A DNA stretch of 19,582 nucleotides, taken from NCBI GenBank assembly GCA_002343455.1, contig DDSR01000442.1, forward strand, positions 1 through 19,582, given 5' to 3'. Each line of letters starts with the position of its first letter. Within the stretch, counting starts at the first letter, position 1. Made by a program: the position numbers and the translations under genes. The DNA comes from Deltaproteobacteria bacterium UBA2385. Lineage in GTDB: Bacteria; Myxococcota_A; UBA796; UBA2385. Positions 1 through 7,161 of the stretch are shown here, in pieces. Below the pieces are notes generated by a model, which saw only the letters and a program-made list of their open reading frames with translations, did not search any database and had not been told where the DNA came from.

Positions 1-1014
1 ATCGGGGAGCTCCTCGAGCCGAGGCGTGGCGAGGGGCGGTCGCGCGATTTACCGGGCGAGGCCCTCCAAGCCCCTGCGATCGTTGGCGCCGATGACCACC
101 CCAGCATGCAGGCCGTAGCCATCGCAGTTGGCGCACGTTGGCGGCAGCCGGTAGGGCCGGCCGCCAAGCTTCTGGACGCGCCGGGCTTGCCGGGAGCGCC
201 GCACGGCGCTTCGTCCGGCGACCGCCGCTGCCTGGATCACCGCCAAGGCGTCGTCGGGATCTTCTTCCTGGTCTTCGTCAATGCCGAAGCCTCGGCGCGC
301 GAGGAAGGCCTCGGCGCGGTCCGCGATCTGCTCGACCAGAGTCGACACCTCCAGATCGGTCGGCGCGGGCGCACGAAACCAGCGGACCGTGCCGTCGCTG
401 GGGTCTTCGCAGTAGAGCCCGTCAAGGGCCAGAACATGGAAGTGCAGGTTCAAATTCAGAGCGGAGCCGAAGCGCTGGGCCACCGTGACGCTGCCGCCCT
501 GACCCCTGGGCTGCCCTGTGCTCCGACGTAGCCACCGTTGGATCTCGCGAAGCGCCACCTTCAGCACGCCCTTGGCCAGCTCAGGATTGCGGGCCAGCAG
601 CAAGCGGCGCGGCCACGGAACGGTGATCACCCACTGCCGTACGGCCACGATGGGGAAGAGCTCGTCGACCCAGCGCGCCGCTCGCCCTCCGTGTCAAGGA
701 TGGTGAGGCATCCGCCGCCCGCCGCAGGAGGGACAGAACCCCCGTCCCCGTCTCACGGCGCGGGGCCGCGCCGGGCTCAGGGCTGCGCAGGTGAACGGCA
801 CCAGCCGGTGGTGGTCGCAGGCCTCGCACCGCAGCCAGGCGAAGCCCGCAGCGGGGTCGCCGCAGGTGGTGAAGCGCTCCAGATCGCGCTCGACGTAGCG
901 GGGAAGCTGGCGGTTAACCTACTCAAGCGCGCGGCGTAGCTCCGGCAGGCCCTCCCGCACCAGGCGGTGCAAGAGGTCGTTCGGGGTGTTGCAACGCTCG
1001 ATGGTGACCGGCAC
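1..1014 (-). pseudogene. IS91-family (HUH/Y2) transposase, decayed and cut by window edge
   Basis: Read on the minus strand from about 1014 to 1, one continuous frame gives an IS91-type transposase. It has an N-terminal zinc-binding region with RCEACDHH, FTC and GRGFCPSCGGRRM, then RQWVITVPWPRR, and the HUH-type signature LNLHFHVLALDGLY. IS91 enzymes move DNA by rolling-circle single-strand transfer, and this motif holds the metal-binding histidines. The frame is broken by three nonsense codons: TAG at 919-921, TGA at 694-696 and TAA at 49-51. Recognisable protein (IARPPLATPRLEELPD) continues past the last stop, where a Tyr is expected. About 12 extra codons separate FTC from GRGFC, and about 6 lie after GGRRM; both keep the frame. 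The upstream limit is uncertain; 1014 is a GTG in frame. The catalytic tyrosines would lie beyond the window. The longest intact piece is 49-648 (199 aa). Almost certainly inactive. Confidence 0.85.
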
Positions 1015-1226
1015 TGCCAGGCGCGAAGCAAGCGCCGGGCCACCCACAGGACATAGGCCCAGGGGCCCTCATGGCCGACCAGGCTGCCGAAGAGGTGCCG
1101 GAAGACCGGCACCCGGTCAGAGGACCGGCATGTGCTGCCGCCGATGGGCCCGCGTGGCCTGCCCGTGCGCCTCTCCGGGCAGCGGGGTACCCCCGTGCTG
1201 GAGGTGCTCGCCGTGCTCAACCGCCT

Positions 1227-1230
1227 GAGG
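1227..1230 (+). promoter_or_regulatory. Ribosome binding site deciding the mnmA start
   Basis: GAGG lies 5 nt before the GTG at 1236. It supports that codon as the start, rather than an in-frame ATG at 1071 that would add 55 residues of unconserved sequence. Confidence 0.55.
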
Positions 1231-1235
1231 TCTGC

Positions 1236-2288
1236 GTGAAGGTCTGCGTCGCCATGAGCGGGGGAGTGGACTCCTCCACGGTCGCCGGCCTGCTGGTCGA
1301 GGCCGGCCACGAGGTCGTGGGCGTACACATGAAGCTGCACGACGCGCCCTCGACCGGGACCCCCGGCCGCTGCTGCGGCTTCGACGACGCCCTGGACGCC
1401 CGAATGGTCGCCGCGCGCCTGGAGATCCCCTTCTACGTGATGGATCTGCGCGAGGCCTTCCGCCGCGCCGTGATGGACGACCTCGCCGACAACTACCTCG
1501 CCGGCCGCACGCCCAACCCCTGCGTGATGTGCAACGGGGTGCTCAAGTTCCAGGTGCTCCTGCAGCGCGCCCGCGCCCTGGGCTGCAGCCACCTCGCCAC
1601 CGGCCACTACGCCCGCCTCTCGCCCGACGGCCGCCTGCGCATGGCCGCCGACCTCGACAAGGACCAGAGCTACTTCCTCTTCCCGATGAGCGAGGCCGCC
1701 CGGCAGGCCACCCTCTTCCCCCTGGGCGAGCTGTCCAAGCCCCAGGTGCGTGAAGAGGCCCGTCGCCTGGGCCTGCTGACCGCCGAGAAGGCCGAGAGCC
1801 AGGAGATCTGCTTCATCCCCGACGACGACCACACCCGCTTCGTGCGGGAGCACCGGGCGCCTGTGGGCGGGGGAGGGGAGATCGTCGACACCGAGGGCCG
1901 GGTGCTCGGCCAGCACGACGGCTACTGGCGCTTCACCATCGGTCAGCGGCGCGGGCTGGGGGTGTCGGCAGGCCAGCCGGTCTATGTCCTCGGCATCGAT
2001 CCCCAGAGCGGGCAGGTGGTGGTCGGCGGGGCCGAGGGCCTGCGCCACCAGGCGATCGCCGTGCGCGGCTTCCACTGGCATCGGCGTCCCCTCGCCGGTG
2101 AGGCGCTCTCGGCGCGCATCCGCCACCGCGGGGCCCTGCTGCCCTGCGCCGACCTGGAAGAGAGCCCTCAGCAGCTGCGCATCGGGCTGGCCGAAGCCGC
2201 CCGCGCCGCCGCGCCGGGCCAGGCCCTGGTGCTCTACGCCGCCGACGAGGTGGTCGGCGGTGGCTGGATTCACTCGGTGGAGGACTGA
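1236..2288 (+). CDS. mnmA: tRNA-specific 2-thiouridylase MnmA
   Basis: Cytoplasmic enzyme that adenylates U34 of Lys, Glu and Gln tRNAs and replaces its 2-oxygen with sulfur delivered as a protein persulfide. The 350-aa product has the ATP-pyrophosphatase P-loop SGGVDSS at residues 8-14. RTPNPCVMCN contains Cys99 (equivalent to E. coli Cys102), and SQEICFI contains Cys192 (equivalent to Cys199); these are the catalytic pair. GHYAR, DQSYFL and FTIGQRRGLG are also present. The GTG start at 1236 begins the protein right at the conserved MKVCVAMSGGVDSS and has a GAGG 5 nt upstream. A longer in-frame start at 1071 gives an unrelated extension and is not chosen. The stop TGA is followed immediately, in the same frame, by the ATG of rnc, so the two are probably translationally coupled. 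Upstream lies only a short gap and the broken transposase. Confidence 0.96.
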   Translation: MKVCVAMSGGVDSSTVAGLLVEAGHEVVGVHMKLHDAPSTGTPGRCCGFDDALDARMVAARLEIPFYVMDLREAFRRAVMDDLADNYLAGRTPNPCVMCNGVLKFQVLLQRARALGCSHLATGHYARLSPDGRLRMAADLDKDQSYFLFPMSEAARQATLFPLGELSKPQVREEARRLGLLTAEKAESQEICFIPDDDHTRFVREHRAPVGGGGEIVDTEGRVLGQHDGYWRFTIGQRRGLGVSAGQPVYVLGIDPQSGQVVVGGAEGLRHQAIAVRGFHWHRRPLAGEALSARIRHRGALLPCADLEESPQQLRIGLAEAARAAAPGQALVLYAADEVVGGGWIHSVED

Positions 2289-2912
2289 ATGGAAGACTCG
2301 ACGCTCGTCTTGACCGCGCTGACGCACTCCTCCTGGAAGCACGAGCACGGGGGAGAGGACAACGAGCGCCTGGAGTTCCTGGGCGACGCGGTGCTGCAGC
2401 TCTGCGCCTCCGAGCTGCTGTACCGGGCAGCCGTCGAGGACGAGGGGGCCATGACCTTCCGGCGCCAGGACCTGGTCAACACCGAGACCCTGGCGGCCCT
2501 GGCGCGGGACGAGGGGCTGATCGGCCGCATCCGGGCGGGCCGGGGCACCAACAAGGACGAAGACAAGCTGCTCGCCGGGGTCTGGGAGGCCTTGCTGGCG
2601 GCGCTCTACCTGGAGCAGGGCCTGGACGCCGCCATGGAGCGCGTCCGCGAGAAGGTCATGCCGCGGCTGAAGGCCGGTGCGGCGCGTCGAGACCCGATCT
2701 CCAGGCTGCAGGAGCACTTCCAACAGACGCAGGACGGGCTGATCCCCAGCTACCCTGACGTGGATCGCCAGGGCCCCGACCACGCCCCGGTCTTCACCGT
2801 GAACGCGGTGGTCGACGGCCGGATCCTGGCCCAGGGCCGCGGCCCCAACAAGAAGGAGGCGAAGAAGGACGCCGCCCGCAACGCCCTGCGGGAGCTGGGC
2901 CTGGACGACTGA
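2289..2912 (+). CDS. rnc: Ribonuclease III, with an altered active-site residue
   Basis: Double-strand-specific endoribonuclease that processes rRNA precursors and structured mRNAs. The 207-aa protein has the family signature NERLEFLGDAVL at residues 25-36 and a C-terminal dsRNA-binding domain at about 135-204 (DPISRLQEHFQQ through NKKEAKKDAARNAL). Known metal ligands are the second Glu and the Asp of the signature (here Glu29, Asp33), then an Asp and a Glu in the ADxxEAL motif. Here that motif reads AGVWEAL, so the Asp equivalent to E. coli Asp114 is Gly97, while Glu100 is kept. The N terminus is also short: the first helix normally before ALTHSS is missing. No earlier in-frame start is possible because mnmA ends directly before the ATG. 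The gene precedes era, a very common order. Family assignment is certain; full catalytic activity is not. Confidence 0.93.
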   Translation: MEDSTLVLTALTHSSWKHEHGGEDNERLEFLGDAVLQLCASELLYRAAVEDEGAMTFRRQDLVNTETLAALARDEGLIGRIRAGRGTNKDEDKLLAGVWEALLAALYLEQGLDAAMERVREKVMPRLKAGAARRDPISRLQEHFQQTQDGLIPSYPDVDRQGPDHAPVFTVNAVVDGRILAQGRGPNKKEAKKDAARNALRELGLDD

Positions 2913-2973
2913 GCGGCTCGGGGCAGAGCGGCGCCTCCGCGACGAGATCGACCGGAGGCGTTAGGCCCGCGCC

Positions 2974-3951
2974 ATGTCCGACACTCCGCCCGAAGAGCCC
3001 TCTGCCGACGCCTCTACCACCGAAGGCCACCGCGCCGGCTTGATCGCCCTGGTCGGTCGCCCCAACGCCGGCAAGAGCACCTTGCTCAACCAGGTGCTGG
3101 GCCAGAAGCTCTCGATCGTCTCGGCCAAGCCGCAGACCACCCGCAACCGGGTGGTCGGCATCCACACCATCCCCGGGATGCAGGCCGTCCTGGTGGACAC
3201 CCCCGGGATCCATCCGGCCCGCAGCCGCCTGAACAAGGCGATGGTGCAGATGGCGATCGACGCCCTGTCCGAGGTGGACCTGATCTGCTGGGTGATCGAC
3301 CTCGCGCCCTGCACCAAGGCGGCCGAGGCCAAGCGCACCATCCTGGGCCGCGGCGAGCAGGAGCTCGCGACGATCATCGCCCAGTCCGGCGACACCCCGG
3401 TGATCATCGCCCTGAACAAGGCCGACGCGGTCTCCAAGCCCTGGATCCTGCCGGTGATGGAGGCCCTGCACGCCCTGGCCCCGCAGGCGACGATCGTCCC
3501 GATCTCGGCGCTCAAGGGCGTCGGCGTCGACGGGCTGGTCGCCCAGTGGCGCGAGCACCTGCCCGAAGGCCCGGCCCTCTACCCGGCCGACCAGATCGCC
3601 ACGACCACCGAGCGCTTCATCGTCGCCGAGATGATCCGCGAGAAGATCTTCCACCTGACCGAGCAGGAGGTGCCCTACAGCACCGCGGTGGAGATCGAGC
3701 TCTTCGACGAGGACGAGCGCGAGAGCGAGCGTCCTCGGGTGCACATCATGGCCCGCATCTTCGTCGAGCGGGACAGCCAGAAGGGCATCCTGATCGGCAA
3801 GGGCGGCTCGATGCTCAAGCAGATCGGCACCCTGGCCCGCAAGGAGATCGCCGCTCTGCTCGGCGCCTCCGTCTTCCTGGAGCTGCACGTCACCGTGCAG
3901 CCGGACTGGACCAGCTCCGGTCGCGCCCTCCGCGAGCTCGGCTACGAGTAG
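2974..3951 (+). CDS. era: GTPase Era
   Basis: Essential GTPase that binds the 3' end of 16S rRNA and helps 30S subunit maturation. The 325-aa protein has G1 GRPNAGKST starting at residue 28, a G2 region TTRNRVVGI, G3 DTPGIH, G4 NKAD and G5 SALKG. These are followed by a C-terminal type II KH domain with the RNA-binding GxxG in LIGKGGSMLKQIG, and the usual end ...ALRELGYE. About 20 poorly conserved acidic and polar residues precede the G domain. The ATG at 2974 is the first possible start, since an in-frame TAG sits 12 nt upstream. A GGAGG at 2954-2958 is 15 nt away, longer than usual. The gene lies 61 nt after rnc and 25 nt before der, so co-transcription is likely and fits the ribosome-assembly role of its neighbours. 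Confidence 0.97.
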   Translation: MSDTPPEEPSADASTTEGHRAGLIALVGRPNAGKSTLLNQVLGQKLSIVSAKPQTTRNRVVGIHTIPGMQAVLVDTPGIHPARSRLNKAMVQMAIDALSEVDLICWVIDLAPCTKAAEAKRTILGRGEQELATIIAQSGDTPVIIALNKADAVSKPWILPVMEALHALAPQATIVPISALKGVGVDGLVAQWREHLPEGPALYPADQIATTTERFIVAEMIREKIFHLTEQEVPYSTAVEIELFDEDERESERPRVHIMARIFVERDSQKGILIGKGGSMLKQIGTLARKEIAALLGASVFLELHVTVQPDWTSSGRALRELGYE

Positions 3952-3976
3952 CCTGCCGCACCCAAGGACTCCCTGA

Positions 3977-5368
3977 ATGTCACCGGTGATCGCCATCGTG
4001 GGTCGGCCCAATGTGGGCAAGTCGACCCTCTTCAACCGCCTGGTCGGCCAGCGCCGCGCCCTGGTGGACAACCGCCCGGGCGTGACCCGCGATCGGCACT
4101 ACGGCATCGCCCATGGCGCCGACCGCGAGGTCATCGTCGTCGACACCGGCGGCTTCGAGCCCGAGCCCGAGGACGACCTCTTCGTGACCGTGCGCGCCCA
4201 GGCCGAGATGGCCATCGACGAGGCCGACGTCATCCTCTTCGTCGTCGATCGCCAGGCCGGCCTGACCCCAGCGGACAAGATGGCCGCCGACATCCTGCGT
4301 CGCCGGGCCGACAACCGCCCCGCCGCCGGGGGCCGCCCGGGCAACGAGCGCATCCTGTTGCTGGTCAACAAGTGCGACGGCCCGATGCACGACGACGACG
4401 CCGCCGAGTTCTGGAGCCTGGGCCTGGGCGAGATGTACACCATCTCGGCCGAGCACGGCCGCGGCATCTACGAGCTGTGGGAGGCGATCGGCCCGCTGCT
4501 GCCCGAGGCCCTCCCCGGCGAGGGCGCCGAGCCCGAAGAGGACGAAGAGGGCGAGATCCGCGTCGCGGTGATGGGCCGCCCCAACATCGGCAAGTCGACC
4601 CTGGTCAACCGCCTGCTGGGCGAGGAGCGGCACGTCGTGCACGACTCCCCCGGCACCACCATGGACGCCGTCGACAGCGTCCTGGAGATCGAGGGGCGCC
4701 GCTACCGGCTGGTCGACACTGCCGGCGTGCGCCGCCGCACCCGCATCGAAGACCGGGTCGAGAGCTGGGCCAGCCTGCGCGCCATCCGCACCATCGAGCG
4801 CTGCCACCTGGTGCTGCTGGTGATCGACGGCGAGCTGGGGGCGTCGAAGCAGGACTCCCGGCTGGCCGCGCTGATCGAAGACCGCGGCCGCGCCTGCATC
4901 ATCCTGGTCAACCGCTGGGACAAGGTCCGCGACGACCCCGAGCGCAACGTCGGCGTCGTCGACGACGAGATCGACCGCCACCTGCCGCACCTCAGCTGGG
5001 CGCCCCGCCTGTACATCTCGGGCCTGACCGGCAAGGGCTGCCACCGCATCATGCCGATGGTCGACCAGGTCTACGCCGAGTTCGACAAGCGCATCCCGAC
5101 CCACCAGCTCAACCTCTTCTTGCAAGACGCCGTCACGGCCTACAGCCCGCCGCAGCTCTACAGCCACCCGGTCAAGCTGAACTACGCCACGCAGGCCCGG
5201 GTCCGGCCGCCCACCTTCATCGTCTGGGCCAACACGCCCGAAGGCGTCGGCGAGCCCTACAAGCGCTACCTGATGAACCGGCTGCGCGAGAACTTCGGCT
5301 TCCAGGGCAGCCCCCTGCGTATGCAGATCCGCCAGAAGCGTCGCCCGGGTGAGGACGCAGACGAGTGA
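3977..5368 (+). CDS. der: Ribosome assembly GTPase Der (EngA), two tandem G domains
   Basis: Der acts in 50S subunit assembly and is defined by two consecutive GTPase domains followed by a KH-like domain. In this 463-aa protein domain 1 has GRPNVGKSTLFNR near the N terminus, DTGGFE, and G4 NKCD at residues 131-134. An acidic linker (EPEEDEEGE) leads into domain 2 with GRPNIGKSTLVNR, DTAGVRRR and G4 NRWD at residues 312-315, where the family normally has NKWD. The C-terminal KH-like part contains the conserved RPPTFIVWAN and the segment RLRENFGFQGSPLRMQIRQK. Domain 1 carries a small Pro/Gly-rich insertion (RPAAGGRPGNE) before G4. The ATG at 3977 follows era by 25 nt with a weak AAGGA at 3963-3967. 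The last codons overlap the mutL GTG by 4 nt. Confidence 0.97.
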   Translation: MSPVIAIVGRPNVGKSTLFNRLVGQRRALVDNRPGVTRDRHYGIAHGADREVIVVDTGGFEPEPEDDLFVTVRAQAEMAIDEADVILFVVDRQAGLTPADKMAADILRRRADNRPAAGGRPGNERILLLVNKCDGPMHDDDAAEFWSLGLGEMYTISAEHGRGIYELWEAIGPLLPEALPGEGAEPEEDEEGEIRVAVMGRPNIGKSTLVNRLLGEERHVVHDSPGTTMDAVDSVLEIEGRRYRLVDTAGVRRRTRIEDRVESWASLRAIRTIERCHLVLLVIDGELGASKQDSRLAALIEDRGRACIILVNRWDKVRDDPERNVGVVDDEIDRHLPHLSWAPRLYISGLTGKGCHRIMPMVDQVYAEFDKRIPTHQLNLFLQDAVTAYSPPQLYSHPVKLNYATQARVRPPTFIVWANTPEGVGEPYKRYLMNRLRENFGFQGSPLRMQIRQKRRPGEDADE

Positions 5369-7161
5369 GCCTGGCGTCGCCGGGGGGCCTGGGCCCGGCC
5401 GCGCCGGGGCGGGTGAGGGTCCTCGAGGACCGGCTCATCAACCAGATCGCCGCCGGTGAGGTCGTCGAGCGCCCCGCCAGCGTGCTCAAGGAGCTGGTCG
5501 AGAACGCGATCGACTCCGGGGCCCGGCACCTGCGGGTCAGCCTGCGCGGCGGCGGGCGTGAGCTGGTCCAGGTCGAGGACGACGGCTGCGGCATGGACAA
5601 GCAGGACGCGATGCTCTGCGTCGAGCGGCACGCCACCAGCAAGATCCGCGCGGCCGACGACCTCGCCGCCATCCGCACCCTGGGCTTTCGGGGTGAGGCC
5701 CTGCCCAGCATCGCCGCGGTCAGCCGCTTCGAGCTGACCACGCGCCGAGCCGACCTGGGCTCGGGCACGGCGGTGATCATCGACGGGGGCCGGCTGGTCG
5801 AGGTGCGCGAGGCCGGCAGCCCGCCCGGCACCCGGGTCAGCGTTCGGTCGCTCTTCTTCAACCTGCCGGCCCGCCGGAAGTTCCTGCGGACCGAGGCCAC
5901 CGAGCTGCAACACTGCCAGGACACCCTGCTCTCCCAGGTCCTGATGCGCGAGGAGCTGGGGGTCGAGCTCTTCCACGAGGGCCGCCCCCTGCTGCGGGCC
6001 CAGCCCGGCGAGCCGCTCCTGACCCGAGTCGAGGCCCTCCTCGGGCCGAGCGTGCGCGGACTGGTGCCCGTCCAGGTGCGCAGCGAGGAGGTCCCCGGCG
6101 GCCTCGTCCTGACTGGCCTCGCCAGCCCGCCGGATCTGCACCTCGCCAGCGCGCGGGGCAGCCTCTGGCTGCACGTCAACGGCCGGACCGTGCGGGATCC
6201 GCAGCTGCGCCGGGCGGTGCTCGACGCCTACCGGGGCCTGGTGCCGCGGGGCCGCTACCCGGTCGTGGTGCTGGACCTGCGCATCGAGCCCTCCCAGGTC
6301 GACGTCAACGTGCACCCCGCCAAGTCCGAGGTGCGCCTCCGCGACGCCCAGCTGGTGCTGCGGTCGATCACCGAGGGGCTCCGCGAGGCCCTCTCCGAGC
6401 GAGGGATCCGCGCCTCGGCGATGAGCCCGCCGCGCGGGATGCGCAGCCCATCGCTGGAGATCGAGCGGGTCCAGGAGCGGCTGCCGGGCCTCCAGCCTCC
6501 GGCTCCTCCGGCTCCTCCCGCACCTCCTCCTGCACCTCTCCCTCGCCCCGAGCCCTCCCGCGTCCAGCCCGCTCGGCCTGAGCCTCCTCCCCCGGACCTC
6601 GCCTGGGACTCGGGCGCCGGCCCGCCCCAGCCGGCGCGCGCCCTCGGCCTGCGCTGGATCGGGACCTTCGGCGAGGCCTGGCTGGTCTGTGAGCACGAGG
6701 ATGAGCTGATCCTGGTCGACCTGGTGCAGGCCCGCGCCCAGCGGGTCCGCCGCGCCATGGCCGAGCGGCCGCCCCCCCGCCCGCTGCTGGCCCCGCGCAC
6801 CGTAGAGCTGGAACCCGCCCTGGCCGAGGCGGTCGGGCCCCGGCTGCCCGAGCTGCTGCCGCTGGGGCTGGAGCTGGAGCCCTTCGGCGGCGGCACCGTC
6901 TGCCTGCGCGCGCTGAGCGCTCCGCTGGCCGCGGCCGACGCCCCGACCCTGGTCCGCGCGGCCTGCGCGCGGCTGCAGGAGGGGCTCCCCGCCGAGCGCA
7001 TCGCCGACCGCCTCGCCCGGCTGGTCGCCGAGAGCCCGGTCCCCCTCTCGCCCTACGAGCAGAAGGGGCTGCTGGAGGGCCTCGACCTGGACGAGCCGGG
7101 CCTCGCCCTGCGCATGCCGGCCGAGGAGCTCCGCCGCCGCCTGAGCCGGAGAGGAGGGTGA
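5365..7161 (+). CDS. mutL: DNA mismatch repair protein MutL, apparently without nuclease motifs
   Basis: MutL couples mismatch recognition by MutS to strand incision and excision. The 598-aa protein has a complete N-terminal GHKL ATPase: NQIAAGEVVERPASVLKELVENAIDSGA with catalytic Glu46, DDGCGM, RHATSKI, LGFRGEALPSIAAVS, and the transducer end VDVNVHPAKSEVR. A Pro-rich linker spans about residues 373-415 (repeats of PPA). The C-terminal dimerisation domain begins near residue 433. MutL proteins that nick DNA carry DQHAxxExxxxE at the position that here reads DLVQARAQRV (Asp452 onward), and a CPHGRP motif near the end that is also absent. It therefore resembles the E. coli type, which relies on a separate nuclease; none is seen in this window. 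The GTG start overlaps the der stop (GTGA). The last bases overlap miaA the same way. Confidence 0.95.
   Translation: MSLASPGGLGPAAPGRVRVLEDRLINQIAAGEVVERPASVLKELVENAIDSGARHLRVSLRGGGRELVQVEDDGCGMDKQDAMLCVERHATSKIRAADDLAAIRTLGFRGEALPSIAAVSRFELTTRRADLGSGTAVIIDGGRLVEVREAGSPPGTRVSVRSLFFNLPARRKFLRTEATELQHCQDTLLSQVLMREELGVELFHEGRPLLRAQPGEPLLTRVEALLGPSVRGLVPVQVRSEEVPGGLVLTGLASPPDLHLASARGSLWLHVNGRTVRDPQLRRAVLDAYRGLVPRGRYPVVVLDLRIEPSQVDVNVHPAKSEVRLRDAQLVLRSITEGLREALSERGIRASAMSPPRGMRSPSLEIERVQERLPGLQPPAPPAPPAPPPAPLPRPEPSRVQPARPEPPPPDLAWDSGAGPPQPARALGLRWIGTFGEAWLVCEHEDELILVDLVQARAQRVRRAMAERPPPRPLLAPRTVELEPALAEAVGPRLPELLPLGLELEPFGGGTVCLRALSAPLAAADAPTLVRAACARLQEGLPAERIADRLARLVAESPVPLSPYEQKGLLEGLDLDEPGLALRMPAEELRRRLSRRGG

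Noticed and set aside
1015..1235. A second transposase or recombinase remnant on the minus strand, suggested by a stretch like GPWAYVLWVARRLLRAW
   Set aside because: I could not match it to any family motif and it is in a different frame from the transposase; chance is likely.
777..2783. Very long open frame on the minus strand opposite mnmA and rnc
   Set aside because: High GC content removes stops from antisense frames. The product has no recognisable domain, while the + strand encodes full MnmA and RNase III.
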